Below, in pieces: positions 1 to 9,406 of a stretch of DNA of 64,000 nt. A model generated the notes under the pieces. The model searched no databases, had not been told where the DNA came from, and saw nothing but the letters and a program-made list of their open reading frames with translations. Numbering within the stretch: position 1 is the stretch's first letter; each line of letters begins with the position of its first letter. The position numbers and the translations under genes are program-made. Origin of the DNA: JAPLDP01 sp964628285 (GTDB lineage Bacteria; Bacteroidota; Bacteroidia; Bacteroidales; JAGONC01); NCBI GenBank assembly GCA_964628285.1, contig CAZVNP010000012.1, positions 1-64,000 on the forward strand, written 5' to 3'.

Positions 1-1509
1 CCGGTACACACCTATCAGGCATACGGCGACTATGAAGTGACCTTAATAGCCGGCAATGAATTGTTTTCCGATACAGTGACCAAGATAGTAAAAGTGTGTG
101 AGAGTCCGGTTGCGGATTTTACTTATCAGATTGATGGATATCAGTTGACCCTGACCAACCTCTCACAGCATGCCCTTGCATATTATTGGGATTTCGGGGA
201 TAGCAGCTATTCGTATCTGGAAAATCCGACGCACGTTTATCTTGATGAGGGGGAATACACGGTCAGGTTGATCGCATACAACGATTGTGACTCGGATACT
301 TTGTCAGCATATATCTATCTTTATGTTCCTGCTGTTGCTGAGTTTTCATTCACGGTTGACGATAAAACCGTCTTTTTTATCAATCAATCCCAGGGAGCAA
401 CTTCTTATTTATGGGATTTTGGTGATGGCATATACTCTGTCCAACGGGATCCCATACATGCCTATCAGCAATATGGCGATTATGAGGTGATAATGATCGC
501 AAGTAATTCAAATTCTTCTGATACAGCAGCTCAACTTGTCAGTATCTGTCTGAGCCCCTTAGCGAACTTTGATTATCTGATTAATGGATTTTATTTGACA
601 TTGAAAAACCAATCTCAAAATGCCTTATCTTACTTCTGGGATTTTGGGGATGGCAGTTTTTCATATCTGGAAAGTCCGTCACATTATTACACCTACGAGG
701 GTATATTCAATCTGCGTTTGATAGCATATAACGATTGCAGGCCTGATACCATGACGCGAATTATAGGAGTTTGCGAATCACCTGAGGCAGATTTCGATTA
801 TACATGCAGTCAAATGAAAATCACCTTTCAGAATTTATCTGTCCATTATGATTCCTGTGTCTGGGATTTTGGTGATGGAAGCGGATCGGTACTCCGGGAA
901 CCGGAACATATATTTCCGGCAGAAGGCAATTATAATGTCACGTTGATGGTGATGCGTTATTGTGTGGATGACACACTCACCGATGAACAGATGAAACAAA
1001 TAGTTTTTCCATGTTCCCCCATGGCAATCTTTAGTTATGAAATAAATGAAATGGAGGTAACTTTTAAGAATAACTCAACGAATGCCACCTCTTTTTCGTG
1101 GGATTTTGGCGATGGTATAACGTCGGAAGAGATGGAGCCCATTCATACGTATGAAGAAGTCGGTGATTACGAGGTTCAGCTGATAGCCAAAAATGATCAT
1201 GGATCGGATACGGCACAGTCATTAATCAATGTGACATTGGTTCCGGGATTGACCGGTGATCATTCAATCATAGTGTATCCCAATCCGGTAAGGAATGTTC
1301 TGACAGTAAAGATCATGGGCCATAGCGGAGAGGCACATAGGCTTGAGCTTTATAATTCTTACGGGCAGTGCATTAAAAACAAAATCATCAGGGTTGAAAA
1401 TGCAATGACCATTGAATCCTTTGATATGTCGATTGAACCGGCAGGTTGTTACTATCTGAGGATCACCGGCGCGGATCATTTATATTCAGGAAAAATCATT
1501 CATGAGTAA
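1..1509 (+). CDS. PKD-repeat T9SS cargo protein, 5' end cut by window
   Basis: The reading frame is open from base 1, which already encodes the end of a PKD domain (PVHTYQAYGDYEVTL), so the true start lies upstream and the signal peptide is not visible. It contains one partial and five complete PKD (Ig-like) repeats, each with a WDFGDG core followed by a P.H.Y....Y.V.L.A strand. The last ~85 residues, from IIVYPNPVRN, form a type A T9SS sorting domain, so the product should cross the outer membrane and be anchored or released at the cell surface. Several repeats end in a Cys-x-x-DT segment with another Cys in the next linker (VCESP, ICLSP), suggesting disulfide bracing. The repeats resemble those of the next gene, so the two are probably duplicates. 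Ligand unknown; an adhesin or scaffold role is inference. Confidence 0.85.
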   Translation, partial: PVHTYQAYGDYEVTLIAGNELFSDTVTKIVKVCESPVADFTYQIDGYQLTLTNLSQHALAYYWDFGDSSYSYLENPTHVYLDEGEYTVRLIAYNDCDSDTLSAYIYLYVPAVAEFSFTVDDKTVFFINQSQGATSYLWDFGDGIYSVQRDPIHAYQQYGDYEVIMIASNSNSSDTAAQLVSICLSPLANFDYLINGFYLTLKNQSQNALSYFWDFGDGSFSYLESPSHYYTYEGIFNLRLIAYNDCRPDTMTRIIGVCESPEADFDYTCSQMKITFQNLSVHYDSCVWDFGDGSGSVLREPEHIFPAEGNYNVTLMVMRYCVDDTLTDEQMKQIVFPCSPMAIFSYEINEMEVTFKNNSTNATSFSWDFGDGITSEEMEPIHTYEEVGDYEVQLIAKNDHGSDTAQSLINVTLVPGLTGDHSIIVYPNPVRNVLTVKIMGHSGEAHRLELYNSYGQCIKNKIIRVENAMTIESFDMSIEPAGCYYLRITGADHLYSGKIIHE

Positions 1510-1537
1510 GGCAAAAATTCAATTATTTAAGATAAAT

Positions 1538-3568
1538 ATGACGCATCGTTTTTACTATCCCTTGTTTTTGGCAATTTTACTATTAATTTGCTGCAAACTC
1601 TCTTTAGGTCAGACTACTCTCGTTTTACAACCGGGGGCTGAAGATGGGAAAGATGCCCATTTATCAAATTTAAGCCCTAATGTCAATGGTGGAGACCGTG
1701 ATGAAAATACTGCTATGGCCTGGACCAATCAGGGTGTTCCTTTTATTCTTAGGGCACTAATTGAATTCGATTTATCATCCATCCCCCAGGGTGCCAATAT
1801 TTTAAGCGCGTATCTTTCACTATATAATAATCCCGATGCTTCAGCCAACAATGGTCAACATTCTTCACTATCCGGCCCCAATACAAGTTTAATTTCACGC
1901 ATTACGGAGGAATGGTATGAACATACTGTGACATGGAATAATCAACCGGCAATTACCACCTTGCACCAAGTGACATTGCCTCAATCGGTGAGTCCTCATC
2001 AGGATTATGAAAATATCGATGTCACGCAACTGGTAAAAGACATGATTGAAAATCCTGAGACAGGTCACGGCTTCATGTTACATCTGGTGACCGAACAATT
2101 GTACAGATGCATGACGTTTGCATCAAGTGACTATTATAATGCCAGTAAACATCCCAAATTAGTTATCACTTATTTGTATCATGATGTAATTGCCGATTTT
2201 CGTTATGATTCCAATACCCTCGATGTCGATTTTACAAATCTTTCGGTTAATGCCACAAATTACCAATGGGACCTGGGTGATGGAACCATTTCTTTCGATG
2301 AGAATCCTGTGCATCTTTATGATGATTATGGGGATTATGATGTGACACTGATTGCCAGTAATCAGTTTGATTCGGATGCGGTGACCAAGACCATTCATTT
2401 GTGCAAAAAACCGACGGCCGATTTCAATTATCTGGTGACCGGCATGACTGTCCATTTTACCAACCAATCGGGGGATGCATCATCCTATTCATGGGATTTT
2501 GGCGATGGAATGATCTCAACCAGTCAAAACCCGGTTCACATCTATCAAAATAATGGCGTTTATAGTGTGAAACTGATAGCTTTTAGTACCTGTGGGACCG
2601 ATACAGCGAGTGTGATACTGACACTGTGCACCCTGCCTACCGCCGGATTTTATTTTGCTAACAATGATCTTTCCGTTTCATTTTTTAACAACTCCATACA
2701 TTGTGATTACTGCTCATGGGATTTCGGGGATGGAGCAGGATCCACTCTTACAAATCCGATATATCATTACAATGGTTACGGCGAATACAATGTGATGCTG
2801 ATTGTATACAATTCATGCGGTACAGATACGTCCATCACAACTATTAATATATGCCGGGGACCGCAGGCATATTTTGATTTTCAGATTGTCGATCTCACGG
2901 TTTACCTGACGGGGCATTCAAATGACTCATCATCTTATTTGTGGGATTTCGGTGACGGGATAACATCGGCACTTACCAGCCCGGTCCACACTTATCAGGT
3001 TAATGGAGAATACAATATCACATTAGTTGTTTCAAACGCTTGCGGCAGCGATACGGTCAGTGCCCTGTTAGGTATATGCCCCTTGCCTGTAGCCGGATTT
3101 CAGTATATAAACGATTCACTTACAGTTACTTTTAACAACGCATCACTGAACAGTGACTGGTTTTTGTGGGAGTTTGGTGATGGTTCCGGCTCAACGATAA
3201 AAGACCCTGTTCATCACTATGAATTGAGTGATTTTTACCAGGTGGTTCTTGTGGCAGGGAACGGGTGCGGTACCGATACAACCAGGGTTAATCTTCATGT
3301 CAAACCTTCAGGTTACATCCAGGATATTGTTATTTACCCAAATCCTGTGGGGGAAAAACTTACCATAAAGATCATGAACTTTAAAGGCGAAGATCTGCTA
3401 TTTGAGCTTTATAATTCATTGGGACAAATAATAACTGACTTTTTTATTCATGTTGTAGAAAAGCTGACACTTGAATATCTGGATATGTCCCATTTACAGC
3501 CAGGTTGTTATGACCTCAAAATAATTGGAAGGGATTATATGACGACCAAAAAAGTCATTCACAAATAA
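1538..3568 (+). CDS. DNRLRE-PKD(5) T9SS cargo protein
   Basis: Secreted modular protein. From the chosen start it reads a 25-residue signal peptide ending SLGQ, a DNRLRE-type domain of about 190 residues (LQPGAEDGKDAHLS near its start, WNNQPA in the middle, a terminal HPKLVITY strand), five PKD repeats with WDFGDG or variants (WDLGDG, WEFGDG), and a type A T9SS sorting domain from IVIYPNPVGE. An in-frame ATG at 1502 overlaps the previous stop codon, but starting at 1538 makes the signal peptide the same length as in the paralogue at 3580 and leaves an A/T-rich leader, so 1538 is preferred. DNRLRE modules occur in extracellular proteins, some of them carbohydrate-binding; the ligand here is unknown. 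Probably co-transcribed with its neighbours, given the very short gaps. Confidence 0.85.
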   Translation: MTHRFYYPLFLAILLLICCKLSLGQTTLVLQPGAEDGKDAHLSNLSPNVNGGDRDENTAMAWTNQGVPFILRALIEFDLSSIPQGANILSAYLSLYNNPDASANNGQHSSLSGPNTSLISRITEEWYEHTVTWNNQPAITTLHQVTLPQSVSPHQDYENIDVTQLVKDMIENPETGHGFMLHLVTEQLYRCMTFASSDYYNASKHPKLVITYLYHDVIADFRYDSNTLDVDFTNLSVNATNYQWDLGDGTISFDENPVHLYDDYGDYDVTLIASNQFDSDAVTKTIHLCKKPTADFNYLVTGMTVHFTNQSGDASSYSWDFGDGMISTSQNPVHIYQNNGVYSVKLIAFSTCGTDTASVILTLCTLPTAGFYFANNDLSVSFFNNSIHCDYCSWDFGDGAGSTLTNPIYHYNGYGEYNVMLIVYNSCGTDTSITTINICRGPQAYFDFQIVDLTVYLTGHSNDSSSYLWDFGDGITSALTSPVHTYQVNGEYNITLVVSNACGSDTVSALLGICPLPVAGFQYINDSLTVTFNNASLNSDWFLWEFGDGSGSTIKDPVHHYELSDFYQVVLVAGNGCGTDTTRVNLHVKPSGYIQDIVIYPNPVGEKLTIKIMNFKGEDLLFELYNSLGQIITDFFIHVVEKLTLEYLDMSHLQPGCYDLKIIGRDYMTTKKVIHK

Positions 3569-3579
3569 AATTTATTAAA

Positions 3580-4671
3580 ATGAAAAACATACATTTTTCT
3601 TCACTTTTCTTACTGATTATACTTTTATATATCAGTGATGTCTCATTATCACAGTCTACATTAATTTTACAACCTGGCGCTGAGGATGGTAAGGATGCCC
3701 ACTTATCCAGTTTAAGCCCAAATACAAATGCCGGCGATCGTGATGAGAATACGGCCATGGCTTGGACCAATCAAGGAGTACCTTTTATTTTAAGAGCTGT
3801 GATTGAATTTAATTTAACATCTATTCCCCAAGGATCTCTTGTTGAAAGTGCCTATCTTTCTTTATACAACAATCCTGACGCATCGGCCAATAATGGTGAG
3901 CATTCCTCCCTGTCTGGTCCTAACACCTGCTGGCTTTTACGCATCACGGAAGAATGGGATGAACATACTGTAACATGGAATAATCAACCTGCCACAACCT
4001 GGTTACACCAGGTTACATTACATAAGGAGATTAGTCCGCACCACGATTATGAAAACATCAATGTTACGCAGCTCATACAGGATATGGTCGATGATCCCGA
4101 AACAGGTCATGGATTCCTATTCCGGCTTATAACAGAACAACTTTACAGATGTATGACTTTTGGCTCAAGCGATTGTGCCGATTCAACACTCCATCCCAAA
4201 TTGGTTGTGACTTACTTCCCCGCCTCATCCATCTACTCTTTAAAAGATATAAATGATAACAGGTCTTTTAATGGACAATTCGGAAATAGCTCCTCTTTTA
4301 TTAGTAAAATGGTAATGGCAGATCCATATGGTCTTGAAAATGATTTGAATAGTTATCGTCAATATAACAATAAAAAGGTGATTCTGGATGCCGGTAATTT
4401 GGCATTGATTGCTGATTTGCCTGACAACCAATTTATTTCGGTTTACCCAAATCCTGTCAGGGATAGAATCTATATCAAAATAACTGGCTATCAGAAAGAA
4501 TCTATCCATTGCCAATTATTAAATGCCAATGGTCAACTCCTCAGGGAGGCTGAATTACCAGTGAATGATTGTATATCCGAATTGAATGTCACGGATCTTC
4601 AACGTGGTATCTATTTTCTTTCGATCATAAGTCATGGACATTCGTATATCCGAAAAGTGATACTGTTTTGA
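3580..4671 (+). CDS. DNRLRE T9SS cargo protein (short paralogue)
   Basis: 363 residues: signal peptide (MKNIHFSSLFLL... to SLSQ, residue 25), a DNRLRE-type domain at ~26-215 that is very similar to that of the gene just upstream (same LQPGAEDGKDAHLS and WNNQPA motifs), a short linker, and a T9SS sorting domain from ISVYPNPVRD to the C-terminal RKVILF. It lacks the five PKD repeats of the upstream paralogue, so the pair looks like a duplication followed by gain or loss of the PKD array. The 11-base gap to the upstream stop suggests an operon. Function beyond surface display is unknown. Confidence 0.85.
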   Translation: MKNIHFSSLFLLIILLYISDVSLSQSTLILQPGAEDGKDAHLSSLSPNTNAGDRDENTAMAWTNQGVPFILRAVIEFNLTSIPQGSLVESAYLSLYNNPDASANNGEHSSLSGPNTCWLLRITEEWDEHTVTWNNQPATTWLHQVTLHKEISPHHDYENINVTQLIQDMVDDPETGHGFLFRLITEQLYRCMTFGSSDCADSTLHPKLVVTYFPASSIYSLKDINDNRSFNGQFGNSSSFISKMVMADPYGLENDLNSYRQYNNKKVILDAGNLALIADLPDNQFISVYPNPVRDRIYIKITGYQKESIHCQLLNANGQLLREAELPVNDCISELNVTDLQRGIYFLSIISHGHSYIRKVILF

Positions 4672-4715
4672 GCGGGTAGTTTTTTGCATGACGAGGACCG
4701 GCAGATATCTTATAA

Positions 4716-4817
4716 ATGAGGGAAAAGGCATCACAGCATTATTTTCATCTTGCCGCTCAGGGCCTTACGAAAGAGCAGGCCCGCAAGATCTTTGAATATT
4801 TCAAAACCCTGCAATAA
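4716..4817 (+). CDS. possible small protein, 33 residues
   Basis: A short frame between two convergent genes encodes an amphipathic, helix-prone peptide starting MREKASQHYF, with a central LTKEQARKIF segment and ending FKTLQ. It starts with ATG after an A/T-rich stretch (ATATCTTATAA) and stops with TAA. The KEQARKIFEYF pattern has the look of a real helix rather than random translation, but I do not recognise a family. A second overlapping frame begins at 4688. It could equally be chance or the tail of a degraded gene. Confidence 0.2.
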   Translation: MREKASQHYFHLAAQGLTKEQARKIFEYFKTLQ

Positions 4818-4865
4818 GGTTCATTGTTCTTTGCCGCATATCACAATGGCAGTCACTGATAACAA

Positions 4866-7800
4866 TCAGTTCCCGGGTATTCCGGCTTTGTTGATTTTTC
4901 GGTTATTCCAGTAAGCCAAAGCGGAGACCACGGCCACCAAGGCAATGGTATAATACACAAAAACGGGAACGGGTGCAGGCTCACCACTGGCATAGGAGTG
5001 AAGACCGGAAAGATAATAGTTGACGCCGAAGTATGTCATCAGCACCGAGCTGAAACCCAGCAGAGCGGCAAAATTGAATGCGAACCTTCCCTTCAGGCCG
5101 GGGATCAGCCGCAGATGTGTGATAAACGCATAGACCAGGACCGTTATCAGTGCCCACGTTTCTTTCGGATCCCAGCCCCAGTATCTTCCCCATGACTCAT
5201 TAGCCCACACGGCACCCAGGAAAGTCCCTATGGTGACCAGTATCAAACCAATGATGAGGTTGATCTCATTGATGTTGGTGAGCTCCTCAATGGTCATCCT
5301 CATCCTGTCACTGTTCTTTTCATTTTGAAAGATCATTAGTACCAGGTTTATAAAGCCGAGCAGGGCACCGATGGCAAGGAAGCTGTAACTGGCCGTGATC
5401 ACGGCCACATGGATCACCAGCCAGAATGATTTCAATACGGGTACCAGGTTGGTGATCTCAGGATCCATCCAGCTCATGTCGGCGACCATCAGTGTCAACG
5501 AGGCCAGGAGGGCAGTGACAGCCAGCGTCATCCTGGATTGCCCGGCAAATATGAGGCCCGAAAGAACGATGCCCCAGGAGATGTAAATCATGGTTTCATA
5601 ACCGTCACTCCAAGGTGCATGTCCCGATATGTACCAGCGGAGTGCCAGCCCTATCGTTTGAAAGATAAAGGCAATGACAATCAGCGGCGTAAGTATATTT
5701 ATCGTCACTTTTAACCGCCCCTTGCGACCCAGAATGTTAATGAACAACAGGATAAGTAACAGGAATCCGAGCAGGCCGTAAACCGGGAAAAGGCGCTTGA
5801 AAATATTAACCCGGTTATAAAAGATCTCTGCGTTGATCCTGGTTTGGGAGGGCATCACCACCCGTCCGTATTTCTGCTGGAAAAGTTGTATATACTTGAG
5901 ATTCTGATCTGCCGTCTCCCATTTTCCTGATTTGATGGCCTCATCGACAGAGGCGTAATAGAATGGCAGTATGTTCTTCACAAAGTTCACTTCGGTGGTG
6001 TCGAAATTTTTTTCGGCGTCGATATCAGAATACCAGGCGTTGTTCAAATCACCGGGTTTGGGGAATATCTTCAGGATGGAGCCCGAGTAGACCATGTAAC
6101 AGATGTTCAGCCGCTCATCCACTTTAATGATATCCTTATCGAAAGCTGTCCGTGAGGCCGGTTTTTTATTGTAGGCTTCATCCACGTACCCTGCAATCTT
6201 GTAACGTCCCTGGTGTTGTAAATCGAAAAAGTCATTGAAAGAGGCATATTTACTTTCCACCCCGATGAGCTTGCGCAATACAGGATCAGAGACCCTGATC
6301 ATGGGGACCTTCTGCCATATCGTCACGTCGGTGACCATGCCCAGGATGACCTGGTCAGGATTCAGCCCGAACAGGGCATCTTTGCGGCTGACTTTGTGCA
6401 GGATCTCCGATGACAGTGTGTTGACGGGTTTGATGCGGCCCTCCTGATCCTGGACAAGCAACTCACCAAAGGCTTTCGCATGATCCTTATCCACGGATTG
6501 CTGCAGGGCTGTCTGAACGGCCTCCTGTGCCGGGGCCCGGGATGAGAAACCGCATAGTAAAATAAACACCAGCACGGCAACGACACCGGCACTTTTTTTT
6601 CGGATGACGGAAGTCTTCCTGATGAGATCCCTGAAACGGCTCTTGCGTGTGAAAAGGTTGAGGATAAGACCGAGGGTGAGAAAAAAGTAACCGGCATAAC
6701 TGACCAATGTCCCCCAGAAATCATGGTTGACCGACAGGATGGTGCCTTTTTCATCCTTGTCGTACGACGATTGGTAAAACCGGTATCCTTCGTAACTAAG
6801 CACATTATTCATATATATCCGGCGATCTTCTTCCAGATTGATCCGCGGATCGATGAGTGTTACTTCACTTTCGAATGAGGAAGGACTCATCGAACCGGGG
6901 TAACGTTCCAGCTTGAAATCACGCAGCCTGAGCGAGAAAGGGAGCCGGATGAACCGGGGGCCGTAAGCGACGGTGAAGGTGACTCCCCCGATGTTCGTCG
7001 AAACAGGTTCCGGCGGTGTATCCTCAGGCTCAAAAACGTCGATTTCTTTGGTGATACCCTGGTATTGAAGGTTCATCACGACAGCATTCCTGAGATTATG
7101 CTCCATATCGGAAGGAGCCTGTACCAGTTTGATTTTTCTTTTGGCATATAGTGCCCTGACGACAAAACTCATCCCATTTAGTGAATATAATGAGCGGGCC
7201 TGCAGGGGATGCTGTACGCCAGGGGCTAATGTATCCACGGTTCCGTGGACCATTGTCATTGCAATGACAGGTGCCGGAGCAATAAAGGTGAAAAGGCTGT
7301 CATGGTATTGAAATTCAATCAGGGAGGTGTCGTTCTGCAACCGGTTAAATCCGATCCAGTAATTTCCGAGAGGGATACTGTCGCCGGGCTGTATGAAGTA
7401 TGTCCTGCGGCGCGCTGAATCGACGGTAATGAGTGAGATGACCGGTCCGCCGTCGGGATCCTCAACCGCACTGTGTCCGGCATTCGGGATATAGTTGACC
7501 ACCTCCAACCGGCACCTTTTCGATCCAAAAGGGATCTGCTCTGAGACAGAATGGTATAAGGAACGGTGGAAGTTCACTTTTTTATCCTGATGATACATAT
7601 CCTGTCCGTCACGGATGGTTACCTGAAGGTAATTGATAGTACCTATGGCATGGTTGGAGGTCTCACCTTCACGGATGCTCATGGTGCCTTCATAGCCGAA
7701 GAAGCGTGTGATGGCACCGCCGGCCAGTATCAACACAAATGCGAGGTGTGAGACCAGCACCAGCCATTTCTTTCTCTGGATCAGCTTATAACGTACCACA

Positions 7801-7991
7801 TTGCCGGTGAGGCTGACAGCCAGCACAAAAAGGAGCACCTCAAGCCAGACGGATTTATATACCAGCGCGTTGGCAAAAGCTGTCCCATAGTCATTTTCAA
7901 TGAATGTCGCCACAGCTATCGAAACGGCAAACACCAACAGCAGGGATACGGCAAACTGTATGGAGAAGAAAAAATCGGTGATTTTTTTCAT
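4866..7991 (-). CDS. ccsBA: cytochrome c biogenesis fusion ResB-CcsA (CcsBA)
   Basis: System II cytochrome c synthase, which moves haem across the inner membrane and attaches it to apocytochromes outside. The N-terminal ~450 residues are ResB-like, with three early membrane helices and a large extracytoplasmic domain. A further helix and soluble linker (residues ~470-720) lead to the CcsA part, with several membrane helices and the haem-handling WWD motif (WGRYWGWDPKETWA, near residue 960). Histidines in SGHAPWSDGYE and FWLVIHVAVI are candidate haem ligands. At 1041 residues it matches the long fused form usual in Bacteroidota. The gene appears monocistronic, with its own -7 box just upstream. 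It implies the host makes c-type cytochromes. Confidence 0.93.
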   Translation of the reverse strand: MKKITDFFFSIQFAVSLLLVFAVSIAVATFIENDYGTAFANALVYKSVWLEVLLFVLAVSLTGNVVRYKLIQRKKWLVLVSHLAFVLILAGGAITRFFGYEGTMSIREGETSNHAIGTINYLQVTIRDGQDMYHQDKKVNFHRSLYHSVSEQIPFGSKRCRLEVVNYIPNAGHSAVEDPDGGPVISLITVDSARRRTYFIQPGDSIPLGNYWIGFNRLQNDTSLIEFQYHDSLFTFIAPAPVIAMTMVHGTVDTLAPGVQHPLQARSLYSLNGMSFVVRALYAKRKIKLVQAPSDMEHNLRNAVVMNLQYQGITKEIDVFEPEDTPPEPVSTNIGGVTFTVAYGPRFIRLPFSLRLRDFKLERYPGSMSPSSFESEVTLIDPRINLEEDRRIYMNNVLSYEGYRFYQSSYDKDEKGTILSVNHDFWGTLVSYAGYFFLTLGLILNLFTRKSRFRDLIRKTSVIRKKSAGVVAVLVFILLCGFSSRAPAQEAVQTALQQSVDKDHAKAFGELLVQDQEGRIKPVNTLSSEILHKVSRKDALFGLNPDQVILGMVTDVTIWQKVPMIRVSDPVLRKLIGVESKYASFNDFFDLQHQGRYKIAGYVDEAYNKKPASRTAFDKDIIKVDERLNICYMVYSGSILKIFPKPGDLNNAWYSDIDAEKNFDTTEVNFVKNILPFYYASVDEAIKSGKWETADQNLKYIQLFQQKYGRVVMPSQTRINAEIFYNRVNIFKRLFPVYGLLGFLLLILLFINILGRKGRLKVTINILTPLIVIAFIFQTIGLALRWYISGHAPWSDGYETMIYISWGIVLSGLIFAGQSRMTLAVTALLASLTLMVADMSWMDPEITNLVPVLKSFWLVIHVAVITASYSFLAIGALLGFINLVLMIFQNEKNSDRMRMTIEELTNINEINLIIGLILVTIGTFLGAVWANESWGRYWGWDPKETWALITVLVYAFITHLRLIPGLKGRFAFNFAALLGFSSVLMTYFGVNYYLSGLHSYASGEPAPVPVFVYYTIALVAVVSALAYWNNRKINKAGIPGN

Positions 7992-8025
7992 CGGAAATTT
8001 TTTAGGAAATGGAGAAATGAGCGGG

Positions 8026-8033
8026 CAAAGTTA
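8026..8033 (-). promoter_or_regulatory. -7 promoter element upstream of ccsBA
   Basis: On the minus strand the site reads TAACTTTG, a full match to the Bacteroidota TAnnTTTG box, about 35 bases before the ccsBA start codon. No TTG at the expected -33 position is evident. Confidence 0.4.
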
Positions 8034-8052
8034 AAAATATTTACATCTTTTT

Positions 8053-8937
8053 TCACCAGCTTCCGCCGGCGCCACCACCTCCAAATGATCCTCCCCCGAA
8101 GCCGCCGAAGCCCCCGCCGCCTCCACTGAAGCCTCCAAAGCCACCGCCGGAGGTGAACTTATCCCAGCTGCCATGATGACTCTGGCTTTGTCCCATGCCG
8201 CCAAGCAGAAACAGCGTTGTCCAGAAGGGAAGGCTTTTACCGACATGATGCGAGGATTGTGTGCGGCTGGCACGCATAAGGAATAAGACCAGAACAATAA
8301 CCATGATCGGGATAAAGGGAACTATCGGTGAGCCGGATGTCTTTTTGCGGTATTGCGCAGCCGTGAATTCTTTCGTTGCCAGCCCCATAATGACGGTGGT
8401 CCCTTTATCGAGGCCATTAAAATAATGGTCCTCTTTGAATGCCGGTATCATCTCATACTGAATGATCCTTTCACATATGGCATCCGGTATGGCGGCCTCG
8501 AGGCCGTAACCGGTGGCAATGAAAACCCTGCCCTGTGATGGACCCTTCTTCGGCTTGACAAGAATGACCACACCATTGTCAAATCCTTTCCGGCCAACAC
8601 CCCATTGTTGTCCAATCTCATATGCCAGAGATGATATATCGTATCCATAAAGCGAATCGACAATAATCACGGCGATCTGTGTCGAGGTGGTGTCATCGAA
8701 GCTCACCAGCCTGCGCTCGAGGGCATTTCTCTCATCAGGTTTGAGCAAACCTGCCAGATCATTGACCAGGTGTGGGGGAGAGGGTCGTTCCGGTATCTCC
8801 TGGCTTGAGGCGACATGGACAAATAATAACAGGATAACGAAGAAAAAGGTAAATAGGGGATGCATTTTTCTCGGGTACCACGAAGGATGTGCACCCGTAT
8901 AAAAAATTATATCGTGTTTGCTTACAGGATTAGGCAT
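8053..8937 (-). CDS. TPM-domain protein with Gly-rich tail (YgcG-like)
   Basis: Secreted or membrane-anchored TPM (DUF477) protein. After a hydrophobic N-terminal segment come the TPM domain (VNDLAGLLKPDERNALE, QIAVIIVDSL, GFDNGVVILV, IATGYGLEAAIPDA), a second membrane helix (IVPFIPIMVIVLVLFLM) and a Gly/Ser/Phe-rich tail ending GGGGAGGSW. Such tails are usual in this family. An alternative start is Met25 (8865); the upstream start leaves only 22 bases to the preceding stop codon, so it is kept. It is the third gene of lemA-TPM-TPM, a common Bacteroidota arrangement. The molecular role is poorly defined: phosphatase activity has been reported for some TPM proteins, and others act in envelope or photosystem maintenance. 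Confidence 0.85.
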   Translation of the reverse strand: MPNPVSKHDIIFYTGAHPSWYPRKMHPLFTFFFVILLLFVHVASSQEIPERPSPPHLVNDLAGLLKPDERNALERRLVSFDDTTSTQIAVIIVDSLYGYDISSLAYEIGQQWGVGRKGFDNGVVILVKPKKGPSQGRVFIATGYGLEAAIPDAICERIIQYEMIPAFKEDHYFNGLDKGTTVIMGLATKEFTAAQYRKKTSGSPIVPFIPIMVIVLVLFLMRASRTQSSHHVGKSLPFWTTLFLLGGMGQSQSHHGSWDKFTSGGGFGGFSGGGGGFGGFGGGSFGGGGAGGSW

Positions 8938-8959
8938 GGATAATTTTTATTTCTGGTGA

Positions 8960-9406
8960 TTATTCTTTTCCAAACGACAGGTCATCAGGAAGTTCATTGA
9001 CATCGTCCCGGTGGTAAGGAAAAAAAGTTTTAAGCTGTTCACCTGCCATCATGATACCTTTTATTATACCCCCGGCATAGTCACTTTTTTTAAAATGCTC
9101 CTGCATCTCTTCTTTAATCTGATCCCAGAAACCGGGAGGTACCAGCTTATTTATTCCGGAGTCACCGATAATGGCAAATTTATGATCCCTGACAGCCAGG
9201 TAAAACAACACGCCGTTTCTTACCCGGGTTTTCTGCATGCCCAGTTTTCCGAATAAATATGCCGCCCGGTCGAGGACATCACCATAACAGTCGTTCTCCA
9301 GATGAACACGTATCTCACCGGAGGTCTTATGTTCAGCCTTGCCGATGGCTTCGGTGATGGCCTGCTGCTCTTTTTTTGTGAAGAAATTTCGTGCGTTGGT
9401 GCCCAT
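8960..9406 (-). CDS. TPM-domain protein, short
   Basis: 148 residues without a signal peptide, consisting of one TPM (DUF477) domain: FFTKKEQQAITEAIGKAE, SGEIRVHLEND, RNGVLFYLAVRDHKFAIIGD, then an amphipathic C-terminal part. Its ATG directly follows the TAA of lemA, so the two are translationally linked. It probably works with LemA and the following larger TPM protein at the inner membrane. Activity is not established for this subgroup. Confidence 0.85.
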   Translation of the reverse strand: MGTNARNFFTKKEQQAITEAIGKAEHKTSGEIRVHLENDCYGDVLDRAAYLFGKLGMQKTRVRNGVLFYLAVRDHKFAIIGDSGINKLVPPGFWDQIKEEMQEHFKKSDYAGGIIKGIMMAGEQLKTFFPYHRDDVNELPDDLSFGKE

